Shown here piece after piece: positions 25,030 to 33,617 of a stretch of 64,000 bases of DNA. This DNA is from Celeribacter baekdonensis (GTDB lineage: Bacteria; Pseudomonadota; Alphaproteobacteria; Rhodobacterales; Rhodobacteraceae), in contig NZ_FNBL01000003.1 in assembly GCF_900102315.1 (NCBI RefSeq), forward strand, positions 124,001 to 188,000. The letters are read 5' to 3'. The notes below the pieces were generated by a model that made no database searches, was not told where the DNA came from, and saw nothing but the letters and a program-made list of their open reading frames with translations. The stretch's first letter is position 1. Every line of letters begins with the position of its first letter. The translations under genes and the position numbers were made by a program.

Positions 25030-25380
25030 ATGCGCTCCTTTGCGATCTGCGCAGGCATTTTGACGCTCTGTATGCCGGTGGTGCCCGTGGCGCTATGGGC
25101 GCAAGGTGCGGTTCCGATCCAGTTTGAAACCCTCACCACACCCGGCGAATTTACGATCTATTTCACCGATCTCCAATATTCCGCCGATCAGGTCTGGTTC
25201 GTTTCCGGCAGTTGCGAAAGCGCCGATGAAGTGGCGGTGATTTCGGTGCAAGATTACGCCTATTCCGCCGATTTGACGGTGTTTTTGGCGCGCTATGCCT
25301 TTGAAGCGGATCAGGTGGTCTGTGTCGCCAATCCGGGGCAAGCGCCACAGGCGTTTTGGGACGCCTATCCGCAAAAATAA
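25030..25380 (+). CDS. Small exported protein with septoil-knot-like repeats
   Basis: A 116-residue protein with a signal peptide (MRSFAICAGILTLC... LWAQG, cleavage near residue 24). The mature part has repeated beta units ending in aromatic-x-Ala-Asp: FTDLQYSADQVWFVSG, CESADEVAVISVQ, YAYSADLTVFLAR and YAFEADQVVCVAN. This pattern resembles the small 7(1) septoil knot family (DUF6150-like). Two Cys could form a disulfide. A GTG at 24988 would add 14 residues but hides the signal peptide. Role unknown. Confidence 0.7.
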   Translation: MRSFAICAGILTLCMPVVPVALWAQGAVPIQFETLTTPGEFTIYFTDLQYSADQVWFVSGSCESADEVAVISVQDYAYSADLTVFLARYAFEADQVVCVANPGQAPQAFWDAYPQK

Positions 25381-25498
25381 AGCGTCTTGGCGGGCAGTTG
25401 GGACTTGAGTTTGCCCCAAAACGCGGACAGGTTTCGGCCATGCACGGCATTTCACGGTCCCCTTTATGTCTGGGGCCAACTCGTTTTAGGAGACCGAT

Positions 25499-26113
25499 GT
25501 GGCACAGCTTTTTACCGGACCTGACGGCCAATCGCGCTGCGCATGGTGCGCCAGTGATCCCGAATATATTCGCTATCATGACGAAGAATGGGGCTATCCG
25601 GTTTCCGATGACATCCGTTTGTTTGAGAAAATTTGCCTCGAAGGGTTTCAATCCGGCCTGTCTTGGTGGACGATTTTGCGCAAACGCGAGGGGTTTCGTG
25701 CCGCTTTCGCCGGGTTTGATTTTCACAAAGTCGCGCAGTTTGGCGAGGCGGATGTGACCCGGCTTTTGGCCGATGCGGGCATCGTGCGCCATCGCGGAAA
25801 AATCAATGCTACAATCAACAACGCCGCCCGCGCCGTTGAGATGGTGGCGGACGAAGGCTCGCTTGCCGCCTATTTTTGGTCCTTTGAACCCAAGCCCGAC
25901 GAGCACGGCGCGCCGCAAACGGCGTCGATCTCGGAAACGTCAAAACGGCTCTCAAAAGATCTCAAAAAACGCGGCTGGAAATTTGTCGGCCCGACCACAT
26001 GTTTTGCCTTCATGCAGGCGATGGGGATGATCAACGATCACGCGACGGGCTGTGTGCATCGTGAGATTGCGGATCAAAAACGTGCGGCGTTTACACCTCC
26101 GTCACAGGGGTGA
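25499..26113 (+). CDS. tag: DNA-3-methyladenine glycosylase I
   Basis: A 204-residue protein matching Tag. Zinc ligands are seen in RCAWCASD, the late HATGCVHRE His and Cys, and an early His; the base-recognition stretch is YHDEEWGYP and the LSWWTILRKREGFR helix follows. It removes 3-methyladenine from alkylated DNA. The start is GTG at 25499 with AGGAG six bases upstream. Its 3' end overlaps the convergent gene at 26091 by 23 bases. Confidence 0.94.
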   Translation: MAQLFTGPDGQSRCAWCASDPEYIRYHDEEWGYPVSDDIRLFEKICLEGFQSGLSWWTILRKREGFRAAFAGFDFHKVAQFGEADVTRLLADAGIVRHRGKINATINNAARAVEMVADEGSLAAYFWSFEPKPDEHGAPQTASISETSKRLSKDLKKRGWKFVGPTTCFAFMQAMGMINDHATGCVHREIADQKRAAFTPPSQG

Positions 26114-26594
26114 TCACCTCCGCCAATCCGCGCAGCCAGCCCCGGATGGCGCGCGGGTCCACCTCTTTGAGCCGGGTCAAATCCCCGGCTGCATTGGCAA
26201 GCAGGTCCAAAAGATCAAGCCGCGCGTCATCTACCGCGTCTGAGAGGGGCAGGGTGGCTGCCGCCACCAAAAGCTGACGCAACTCCTGGACCTCGCGCAT
26301 CATCCGAAACGCCTCGATCATCGGCCCGGTCAGGGACGGGTCACTGCGCCAATCGCGTTCAAACAGCTCCGTGACTCTCTGCCCGGCACCCAAGCAATCA
26401 AAGGCGATACAGCCGGAATAGCCGCGCTCCGCCAGATCGCCGTGAATGCCACAGGTAAACCCCGCAAGGTTGTGACAGCCGACGCCCGCCGCTTTGTCAT
26501 GGTCAAAATGATCGCCGCGATCAAAGGCCAAGGCCATACAGCACAGTGCGGCGCAGCGGCTACAATCCGCAGAAAAGAGATCCGGTTTTTCCAT
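26091..26594 (-). CDS. Cys-rich protein of unknown function
   Basis: A 167-residue protein. Its N-terminal half has eight or so conserved-looking Cys and His residues: ADCSRCAALCCMAL, CHNLAGFTCGIH, and YSGCIAFDCLGAGQRV. The same arrangement occurs, as I recall, at the N-terminus of some pentapeptide-repeat proteins, but no pentapeptide repeats follow here; the C-terminal half is helical and leucine-rich. A metal-binding or iron-sulfur module is likely. The GAGQRV motif hints at a conserved functional site. Specific role unknown. Confidence 0.72.
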   Translation of the reverse strand: MEKPDLFSADCSRCAALCCMALAFDRGDHFDHDKAAGVGCHNLAGFTCGIHGDLAERGYSGCIAFDCLGAGQRVTELFERDWRSDPSLTGPMIEAFRMMREVQELRQLLVAAATLPLSDAVDDARLDLLDLLANAAGDLTRLKEVDPRAIRGWLRGLAEVITPVTEV

Positions 26595-26701
26595 GCCGCC
26601 ATTTGACGCTAAACCCGGGCCAGTTCAACGACAAAGGCGGCACCCGGGTGCCGCCTTGTCCATTCTTTGATCTTCATTGCTGCGAAAATACTCAGCCGGC
26701 T

Positions 26702-27130
26702 TTAGACGATTTCGACCAATTCAATATCAAAGGTCAGGTCTTCGCCGGCCAAACGGTGGTTGGCGTCCAGGATGACGTCTTCATCGGTGACAGCAACCAC
26801 GGTGACCGGGATGACCTGACCTTGCGGGCTTTGCATCTGAAGTTGCAGACCGACTTCGAGCGGGATGTCCGCCGGGATTTGGGCGCGCGGCACCGGTTGT
26901 TGCGCGTCGTCATGGCGTGGGCCATAGGCCTCGTCCGCCACGGCGACGATGGTCTTTTTCTCGCCCACGGTCATGCCCGGAAGGTGCTTGTCCATGCCGG
27001 GGATGATTTGACCGGACCCAACCTCGAACTCAAGCGGATCACGACCCGCCGAGCTGTCGAATACGGTGCCGTCTTTGAGGGTGCCAGTGTAGTGAATGCG
27101 AACTTTGTCGCCGGATTTGACTTCGGACAT
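26702..27130 (-). CDS. FKBP-type peptidyl-prolyl isomerase (SlyD-like)
   Basis: A 142-residue FKBP-domain protein with the start KSGDKVRIHYTGTLKDGTVF and an insert-in-flap (about 70-120) like SlyD/FkpB. It lacks a His-rich tail. It catalyses cis-trans isomerisation at proline and acts as a cytosolic chaperone. I chose ATG 27130; the longer frame to 27211 adds a basic stretch without a ribosome site. Confidence 0.9.
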   Translation of the reverse strand: MSEVKSGDKVRIHYTGTLKDGTVFDSSAGRDPLEFEVGSGQIIPGMDKHLPGMTVGEKKTIVAVADEAYGPRHDDAQQPVPRAQIPADIPLEVGLQLQMQSPQGQVIPVTVVAVTDEDVILDANHRLAGEDLTFDIELVEIV

Positions 27131-27294
27131 CAGAAAACTCTTTCGATTTCGGGTGGATTTTGAGGCCGCTTTGGTCCTGTTGGGCGCGGGTGCTCGTCGA
27201 TTGCGGCTCAAGATAAGGGCTTTGAAGCAGATGTAAAGGGTGGGTTCTGTCGCAAAAGTGGCTAAGAAGCCGTTAAAACCCTATTAAAACCCCA

Positions 27295-28158
27295 TTAAAA
27301 CCACTGTCCCGGCTCCATCAGGCCCAGATCGAGCAACTGTTGGCTGTGCCATTCGAATTCGGTCGAATTGTGCCACCGGAAACTGTCGATGTCATAGGTG
27401 GATCCGGCGTTCGACTTGAGCGCCTTGGCGGTGCGAAAGGACACGATGGTCGCGGTGAGGTTGTGGTGCCATGGGCAGGCGTAGGTGTTGTATTCTTCCT
27501 CGTTGAACAGGTGGTTTTCCGACAGGGTGAGGCCCTTTTTCGCCTTGAAAAGTGCGATTCTGTCGATGTGGCGGCGGTTGGCGGGAATATGTTCCTCAAA
27601 CCGCCAGCGCAGCCCGCCGAAAAAGTCGAGTTGGCGTTCTTTTTGGTGACCTGCGGCGTCCATGCGGCCCAAAGCGTAATAGCCGGACTTGTCGAGACAG
27701 GCATCTTCAAGCGAGACCGCATTGGGCGCGTCGTGTAAATCGCCAGCATAAAGATCCACCACATAGGTCAACATCCCGCCGCGCCGTTCCTCGGTGTGAA
27801 AGGTCAGCATGTCGGTGATGGTGCGGGTCTCGCAAAACGGGAAAAACAGGTATTCGGCGTTGTAGCAATAATACATCCAAAGGCCCGGCGCGGCGGCGAT
27901 GAGGCGATTAACCGCATGGCTCAGCATATTGGGCGCGCGGGTGGCGTAGCGGATGCGATGGATTTGCAGCTCTAACCCCTCGGGCAGCGTCAGCTCATCG
28001 GGCGCGAACAGCAGCACGGCTTTAAACCCAAGCGAAATATGATGGCGCAGGGTCGTGTCCACCTCGACCAGATCTTCGGCAAAAATCATCGCAACCGGCC
28101 CTTTGATCAGGGCCTCTTTGCCGTCGGAAAGAAAAGTGTCGAGGCTATCGTAACGCAT
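27295..28158 (-). CDS. Conserved-looking hypothetical, possibly glycosyltransferase-like
   Basis: A 287-residue soluble protein without signal peptide. It starts MRYDSLDTFLSDGKEALIKG and contains HISLGFKAVLLFAPDE, HAVNRLI, WMYYCYNAEYLFFPFCETR, FHTEERRGGMLTYVVDLYA and a C-terminal TACPWHHNL-like region (NTYACPWHHN). The FHTEERRGGM block and the pattern of an N-terminal alpha/beta half recall GT-A glycosyltransferase-like proteins found in alphaproteobacteria, but I cannot confirm a DxD motif. Divergent from miaB. Function unknown. Confidence 0.7.
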   Translation of the reverse strand: MRYDSLDTFLSDGKEALIKGPVAMIFAEDLVEVDTTLRHHISLGFKAVLLFAPDELTLPEGLELQIHRIRYATRAPNMLSHAVNRLIAAAPGLWMYYCYNAEYLFFPFCETRTITDMLTFHTEERRGGMLTYVVDLYAGDLHDAPNAVSLEDACLDKSGYYALGRMDAAGHQKERQLDFFGGLRWRFEEHIPANRRHIDRIALFKAKKGLTLSENHLFNEEEYNTYACPWHHNLTATIVSFRTAKALKSNAGSTYDIDSFRWHNSTEFEWHSQQLLDLGLMEPGQWF

Positions 28159-28403
28159 AAACTGTCCCTATTCGGGGTGGCGATATGTGTAACTGTCCCC
28201 GATGGCAGTAAAAAAGCCATGAAGAAGAGGGGATTGCAAGGATTGAGGAAACAGTTTGGGCAGTTGTCGCGGCGGGGCGGCAGATCGGTCGCACCTGTGA
28301 TGCGCGTGAGCCTGCGCCCACAACACACAAACCCGTTTGCTCCCGCACCCCTCTTGGGCTAGACAGACGTCTTAATTTCCCCAATGCTCACGGACCCAAG
28401 GTC

Positions 28404-29744
28404 ATGTCTGACACAAAATCCAACACCAAAAAGCTCTATATCAAGACCTATGGTTGTCAGATGAACGTCTATGACAGCGAACGCATGGCCGAAAGCCTTG
28501 GCGGCTCGGGTTATGTCGAAGTGTCGAGCCCAGAAGAGGCCGATATGATCCTGTTGAACACCTGCCACATTCGCGAGAAGGCGGCGGAAAAGGTCTATTC
28601 CGAATTGGGGCGTTACAAAGACCTCAAAATCGCCAATCCCGATTTGAAAATCGGCGTGGCCGGGTGTGTGGCACAGGCCGAGGGCGCGGAAATCATGCGC
28701 CGTCAGCCGATGGTCGATCTGGTGGTGGGGCCGCAGTCCTATCACCGTCTGCCAGAGATGGAGGCAAAGGCCGGGAACGGCCAAACCGCGCTCGACACCG
28801 ATTTCCCCGAAGAGGACAAGTTTGAACATCTCAAAGCCCGGCCCAAAGCCAAGCGCGCGCCTGCGGCGTTTTTGACGGTGCAAGAGGGCTGTGACAAATT
28901 CTGTGCCTTCTGCGTTGTGCCCTATACGCGCGGGGCCGAAGTGTCGCGCCCGGCGGAGCGGGTGATGAGCGAGGCCCGCGATCTGGTCGAACGGGGCGTG
29001 CGCGAGATCACACTTTTGGGTCAGAATGTGAACGCCTATCATGGCGCCTTCGAGGGCGGGACATGGGGGCTGGCCAAGCTCATCCGCGAGCTGGCCAAGG
29101 TCGATGGGCTGGAGCGCATCCGCTTTACCACGAGCCACCCCAATGACATGGAAGACGACCTGATCGCCGCCCATGGCGAGTGTGAAAAACTGATGCCTTA
29201 CCTGCATTTGCCGGTGCAATCGGGGTCTGACAAAATCCTCAAGGCGATGAATCGCAAGCACACGTCGGAGTCTTATTTGCGCCTGATCGAACGCATCCGT
29301 GGGGCGCGACCGGACATCGCGCTGTCGGGCGATTTTATCGTTGGGTTCCCCGGCGAGACGGACGCGGATTTTGAGGCGACGATGGATTTGGTGCGCGAGG
29401 TCAATTACGCCTCCGCCTATTCGTTCAAATACTCGCCGCGTCCCGGCACGCCCGCGGCCGAAAAGGGCGATAAGATGGTCGATTTCGATGTCGCCTCAGA
29501 GCGGCTTCAGCGCCTGCAAGAGCTGATCACACAGCAGCAACGCGCGTTCCAAGACGCGATGATTGGCCGCGATGTGTCGGTTTTGTTTGAGAAAACCGGG
29601 CGGCTGGCCGATCAGATGGGTGGCAAATCGGAGTATCTTCACGCGGTTCATGTCACCGATCCAACGGTGCAAATCGGTGAAATGCGTCGGGTGAGAATCA
29701 TCGAGAGCCGGACCAATTCTTTGTCCGGTGTTGTTCTTGGTTAA
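28404..29744 (+). CDS. miaB: tRNA-2-methylthio-N6-dimethylallyladenosine synthase
   Basis: A 446-residue methylthiotransferase. The N-terminal UPF0004 domain has three cluster Cys ([26 protein letters not shown]). The radical SAM domain has CDKFCAFC binding a second 4Fe-4S cluster, and a C-terminal TRAM domain ends at [11 protein letters not shown]. It adds a methylthio group to A37 of tRNAs reading UNN codons. The YVEVS and [13 protein letters not shown] blocks identify MiaB, not RimO or MtaB. Confidence 0.96.
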   Translation: MSDTKSNTKKLYIKTYGCQMNVYDSERMAESLGGSGYVEVSSPEEADMILLNTCHIREKAAEKVYSELGRYKDLKIANPDLKIGVAGCVAQAEGAEIMRRQPMVDLVVGPQSYHRLPEMEAKAGNGQTALDTDFPEEDKFEHLKARPKAKRAPAAFLTVQEGCDKFCAFCVVPYTRGAEVSRPAERVMSEARDLVERGVREITLLGQNVNAYHGAFEGGTWGLAKLIRELAKVDGLERIRFTTSHPNDMEDDLIAAHGECEKLMPYLHLPVQSGSDKILKAMNRKHTSESYLRLIERIRGARPDIALSGDFIVGFPGETDADFEATMDLVREVNYASAYSFKYSPRPGTPAAEKGDKMVDFDVASERLQRLQELITQQQRAFQDAMIGRDVSVLFEKTGRLADQMGGKSEYLHAVHVTDPTVQIGEMRRVRIIESRTNSLSGVVLG

Positions 29745-29982
29745 GCCAAGCCGTTGACGTTACGATAGTTTTTTTGGCAGGTGGCGCGCCGTGCGCGCAA
29801 CAATCGCCGAAAAATGCCCGCTTCGTTGCGGGTGAGGATACAATATGTGGTATTTTTCCTTCACAAACCAACGAAGTTTGCTATCATTTAGACATATTTA
29901 TGGTGAATAACGCGCGGCAGCCAAAGTGCCGCTCGGGTGGGGTAAATTGGCCCGAAAACGGGACCATTGGGGGACGAAAGAC

Positions 29983-30552
29983 GTGATCAACGCATTTCTT
30001 GAAAAAGGGCGGGCGGTGATGGCCTGTGCTGCCATCGCCGGGCTCTCGCTCAGCACTGCCGCTCAGGCGCAAATGATTTCAGGCGTGGTCAATGGCGAAC
30101 GCTATGCGCCGACAATCTGGATTGACCCGGATGGCTGTGAGCATTGGGTCATGGATGATGGCGTTGAGGGCTATATGGACCTTAAAGTCGATCGTCAGGG
30201 CATCCCCACCTGTCACCCGGTTCAGGCCTGTGCGGTGATGAATTCGGATCAGTTGTTCGCCACCGACCGTTACACTATTTCAGCATCGGGCCGCAAACGC
30301 CTGGCTGATTTCTTCGCTCAGGCGGGGGCCACCGCCTATATCATCATCGGTCACACCGACAGCCGCGCCTCGGATGAGTATAATATGAAACTCTCCTACA
30401 ACCGCGCCAATGCTGTGGCAAAAATCGCCCAAAGCACCGGCGCGCGTATCGCGGATGTGCGTGGCTACGGCGAGCGTATGCCTGCGGCTTCGAATACGAC
30501 GGCTGCCGGGATGCAGAAAAACCGCCGCGTCGAAATCATCTGTATCAAGTGA
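29983..30552 (+). CDS. Exported OmpA-family protein with N-terminal WIDPxGCxHW motif
   Basis: A 189-residue exported protein. A signal peptide (about 1-29, ending STAAQAQ) is followed by a Cys-containing motif IWIDPDGCEHWVMDDGVEGY and then an OmpA C-terminal peptidoglycan-binding domain (about 95-189, with YIIIGHTDSRASDEYN and RVEIICIK). The next gene repeats the motif. The GTG start at 29983 has GGGGGA upstream; a longer GTG start at 29926 would bury the signal peptide. Probably periplasmic, tethering something to the cell wall. The motif itself is not one I can name. Confidence 0.82.
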   Translation: MINAFLEKGRAVMACAAIAGLSLSTAAQAQMISGVVNGERYAPTIWIDPDGCEHWVMDDGVEGYMDLKVDRQGIPTCHPVQACAVMNSDQLFATDRYTISASGRKRLADFFAQAGATAYIIIGHTDSRASDEYNMKLSYNRANAVAKIAQSTGARIADVRGYGERMPAASNTTAAGMQKNRRVEIICIK

Positions 30553-30563
30553 GGAGTGGACCG

Positions 30564-30893
30564 ATGAAAGCACTGAAAGCAATCGCCCTTCTCGGCCTGT
30601 TGGGCGCGACGTCCGCCTGTACGGAATCTACCCTTGGCAACATGGGGTACGAATCCCATAAGAAAGACAAAACCGTCGACCGCGGCTTTGACAGCAAACA
30701 TCTGTCGCAGCTTCAGGCCGGGATTTGGATCGACCCGCAGGGCTGTGATCACTGGATCATCGACGATGGTGTCGAAGGGTATTTGAGCGCACGCGTCGAC
30801 AAATACGGTAAACCCGTCTGTTCCGGCATTGCGTCGCCTAACACAGCCGTTGGCCCGTATAAAGATGGCTCCAAGTTTGGCGACCCGATCTAA
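30564..30893 (+). CDS. Small lipoprotein sharing the WIDPxGCxHW motif
   Basis: A 109-residue lipoprotein. The lipobox is GATSAC (Cys about residue 19), followed by a charged linker and IWIDPQGCDHWIIDDGVEGY, the same motif as in the upstream OmpA-like protein, then VDKYGKPVC. Eleven bases separate the genes and a terminator follows, so the two form an operon. GAGG precedes the ATG. Function unknown; likely partners at the cell envelope. Confidence 0.82.
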   Translation: MKALKAIALLGLLGATSACTESTLGNMGYESHKKDKTVDRGFDSKHLSQLQAGIWIDPQGCDHWIIDDGVEGYLSARVDKYGKPVCSGIASPNTAVGPYKDGSKFGDPI

Positions 30894-30919
30894 AGCCTCC
30901 CAAAAATTTAAAATCTATC

Positions 30920-30952
30920 GCGGCCATCCTATACGGGGTGGCCGCTTTTCTT
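30920..30952 (+). terminator. Terminator of the OmpA-like/lipoprotein operon
   Basis: GCGGCCATCC and GGGTGGCCGC pair in a ten-base stem (one G-T), followed by TTTTCTTTT, 27 bases after the lipoprotein stop. Confidence 0.82.
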
Positions 30953-30954
30953 TT

Positions 30955-30990
30955 GCATGTTTTTTGGGCGCAGGCATGTTTTTTGGGCGC
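30955..30990. repeat. 17-base direct repeat
   Basis: GCATGTTTTTTGGGCGC occurs twice, at 30955-30971 and 30974-30990, in non-coding sequence between the terminator and phoH. Probably a local tandem duplication. Confidence 0.75.
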
Positions 30991-31093
30991 GGTTCCGCCG
31001 GGCCTTATGCGAAGATTTTGTGTCCCCGCTTGCCAGAACCGCAATCGCTTGGCACCATGAGGGTATAGAGACCTCTAGAGTCGGAGATATTAT

Positions 31094-32104
31094 TTGGGCC
31101 TAAGCGCGCTGACACCCCCGAAATCGCAGGACGCAGTCCACGAAACGCTTCTCGAATTTCACGACAACAGGTTGTTGATTGACCTGTGTGGGGAGTTCGA
31201 CCGAAACCTCGCTCAGATCGAGCATAAGTTGGAAGTGCAGATCGTGCGACGCGGCAACATGTTGTCGGTGATGGGAACGGGGTCTGCGCGCGGTCGCGCG
31301 GCGGCGGTGCTTCAGGAACTTTATAGCAAATTGGAAGCCGGACGGGACGTGGAGCCGGGCGACATCGACGGTATGATCACCTTGGGCAATGCCGAGGTTG
31401 AAAAGGGCCTTCCCGGTGATCAGATCGAAATGTTCCGGGGCAGCGACGTTGAGATCAAGACCCGTAAAAAACTGGTCGAGCCGCGCACACCGGGTCAGAA
31501 AGCCTATGTGCAAAACCTGTTCAACCATGAGTTGGCCTTTGGCATCGGGCCTGCGGGCACGGGCAAAACCTATTTGGCAGTCGCGGTCGGCGTGAACATG
31601 TTGATCAACGGTCATGTCGACAAAATGATCCTGTCGCGACCTGCCGTTGAGGCAGGAGAACGGCTTGGATTTTTGCCGGGCACGCAGGACGAAAAGGTCG
31701 ATCCCTACATGCAACCGCTGTTCGATGCGCTCAACGATTTCCTGCCCGCCAAGCAAGTGGCGAAAATGCGCGAAGAAAAGACCATCGAGATTGCGCCTTT
31801 GGCGTTTATGCGTGGGCGCACGCTGAGCCGTGCCTTTGTGGTCTTGGATGAGGCGCAAAACGCCACCACGATGCAGATGAAAATGTTCCTCACCCGTCTG
31901 GGCGAAGGCTCGCGCATGGTGATCACCGGCGACCGTTCGCAAGTCGACCTGCCGCGCGGCGTGCCCTCGGGGCTGCGGGATGCCGAGCGGATTTTGGCGG
32001 GCATTCAAAAAGTGTCGTTCAATTATTTCACCTCCAAGGATGTGGTGCGACATCCGCTTGTCGCCGCGATCATTGAGGCCTATGAGGCAGATGAAGCGCA
32101 GTAA
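31094..32104 (+). CDS. phoH: PhoH-family ATPase/RNA helicase
   Basis: A 336-residue PhoH-like protein (PhoH1/YbeZ). Walker A is GIGPAGTGKTYLA (about 155) and Walker B lies in FVVLDEAQNATTMQ, with GDRSQVDLP after it. An N-terminal KH-like region precedes. The family couples ATP hydrolysis to RNA processing together with YbeY, which is encoded next. The first in-frame ATG is far inside, so I use TTG at 31094, preceded by GGAG at about eight bases. Confidence 0.92.
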   Translation: MGLSALTPPKSQDAVHETLLEFHDNRLLIDLCGEFDRNLAQIEHKLEVQIVRRGNMLSVMGTGSARGRAAAVLQELYSKLEAGRDVEPGDIDGMITLGNAEVEKGLPGDQIEMFRGSDVEIKTRKKLVEPRTPGQKAYVQNLFNHELAFGIGPAGTGKTYLAVAVGVNMLINGHVDKMILSRPAVEAGERLGFLPGTQDEKVDPYMQPLFDALNDFLPAKQVAKMREEKTIEIAPLAFMRGRTLSRAFVVLDEAQNATTMQMKMFLTRLGEGSRMVITGDRSQVDLPRGVPSGLRDAERILAGIQKVSFNYFTSKDVVRHPLVAAIIEAYEADEAQ

Positions 32105-32138
32105 TGCGCACCTCGTTTGGGCAAGATGACCGCAAAAG

Positions 32139-32630
32139 ATGACCATAGACGTCGTATATGAAGACCCGCGCTGGCAAGAGGCGGGGCTGGATGATTTGGC
32201 CGAGGCCGCTGAGCATGCGACCTTGGCCTTTCTCGGGTTGGACCCGGATCTCTGCGAGGTTGCGGTTTTGGCCTGTGATGACGCGCGCATTGCCGAATTG
32301 AACGCCGAATTTCGCGAAAAACCGACGCCCACCAATGTTTTGTCATGGCCCTCTGAGGAACGCGCCACCCCCGGCGCGCGTCCCGATGTGCCCGAACCTG
32401 ACATGCCGGGCATGGAAATCGAACTGGGAGATATTGCCATCGCCTATGAGACCTGCGCAGGTGAGGCCAAGGCGGGTGGCACGCCTTTTAACGATCATGT
32501 GACCCATTTGCTTGTTCATGGACTGTTACATCTGTTGGGTTATGATCACATAACGGACGAAGATGCCGCGATTATGGAAGGCATTGAGACCGAGATACTT
32601 GCAACCATGGGTATCAAAGACCCATATTAG
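32139..32630 (+). CDS. ybeY: Endoribonuclease/rRNA maturation factor YbeY
   Basis: A 163-residue YbeY protein with the zinc motif HGLLHLLGYDH (three His). It is a metal-dependent RNase needed for 16S rRNA 3' maturation and ribosome quality control. It sits between phoH and corC, the classical order ybeZ-ybeY-ybeX-lnt. The ATG at 32139 lies 34 bases after phoH. Confidence 0.95.
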   Translation: MTIDVVYEDPRWQEAGLDDLAEAAEHATLAFLGLDPDLCEVAVLACDDARIAELNAEFREKPTPTNVLSWPSEERATPGARPDVPEPDMPGMEIELGDIAIAYETCAGEAKAGGTPFNDHVTHLLVHGLLHLLGYDHITDEDAAIMEGIETEILATMGIKDPY

Positions 32631-32684
32631 GCGAACGGTCGATTTGGACCGCAAACCGATAGATTTGATTTCTGGAAAGGACGC

Positions 32685-33614
32685 ATGGGCGACACCGAGC
32701 CTGGGTCTTCTACGGCAGCGCAGAGCGCGCCGACGGACCCCATAAGTAGAACGCAGACCACCCCCCGAGCCACGGCGCGCAAACGCTCAAAATGGCTGGG
32801 CCGGATGGCAAAGGCGTTTTCTTCCAAACCCACCACACAAACGGATGCGACCGGGGCAAAATCTGTGCCCCAAACGGCATTGATCCCGCGCCCCGGCATG
32901 ATGAACCTGCGCCGGATGCGCGTCGATGACGTGGCCATTCCAAAGGCCGAAATCGTTGCTGTGCCATCCGACATCAAAAAAGACGATCTGGTCGAGGTGT
33001 TCCGTGAAAGCGGAATGACGCGTTTGCCGGTCTATAAGGGCACGTTGGACACGCCGGTGGGCTTGGTTCATCTCAAAGATTTTGCCCTCAATCACGGCTT
33101 CAATGGCAAGGGCGAGCGTTTCAACCTTAAAAAGATGCTGCGCCCGCTGCTTTACGCGCCGCCCTCCATGCCGATCGGGGTGCTGTTGCAGAAAATGCAA
33201 AGCGACCGGATGCATATGGCCTTGGTGATTGACGAATATGGCGGGGTGGACGGGTTGGTCACGCTCGAAGATCTGGTCGAACAGGTCATCGGTGAGATCG
33301 AGGACGAACATGACATCGACGAGGATGTGTTTTGGACCCAATCCGCGCCGGGCGTGTTTGTCGTCCAAGCCAAAGCACCGCTTGATGAATTCGAAGCCGC
33401 GATTGACATGCGCCTGACGACGGAAGAGGACGAAGAAGAGATCGACACTTTGGGCGGTTTGGTCTTTTTGCTCTGCGGACGTGTGCCCGCGCGTGGCGAG
33501 GTGATCCCGCATCCGTCTGGTGCGGAGTTTGAAATCATTGACGCCGATCCGCGACGGATCAAACGCATTCGCGTGCGCTTGCCCTCGGCGGTCAAACCGA
33601 AAGCAGAGGCTTAA
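32685..33614 (+). CDS. CorC/HlyC-family CBS-domain protein (YbeX)
   Basis: A 309-residue cytosolic protein with two CBS domains (about 85-210; IKKDDLVEVFRESGMTRLPVY and SDRMHMALVIDEYGGVDGLVT) and a C-terminal CorC/HlyC transporter-associated domain (about 225-300; LGGLVFLLCGRVPARGE). It lacks the DUF21 membrane domain, so it is the short YbeX/CorC form, linked to magnesium and cobalt efflux and to ribosome function. The N-terminal 60 residues are low-complexity. AAGGA precedes ATG 32685, and lnt follows after three bases. Confidence 0.9.
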   Translation: MGDTEPGSSTAAQSAPTDPISRTQTTPRATARKRSKWLGRMAKAFSSKPTTQTDATGAKSVPQTALIPRPGMMNLRRMRVDDVAIPKAEIVAVPSDIKKDDLVEVFRESGMTRLPVYKGTLDTPVGLVHLKDFALNHGFNGKGERFNLKKMLRPLLYAPPSMPIGVLLQKMQSDRMHMALVIDEYGGVDGLVTLEDLVEQVIGEIEDEHDIDEDVFWTQSAPGVFVVQAKAPLDEFEAAIDMRLTTEEDEEEIDTLGGLVFLLCGRVPARGEVIPHPSGAEFEIIDADPRRIKRIRVRLPSAVKPKAEA

Positions 33615-33617
33615 TCC

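Noticed and set aside
31100-32440. A 446-codon minus-strand frame opposite phoH and ybeY
   Set aside because: Both sense genes have intact signature motifs; the antisense frame shows no domain.
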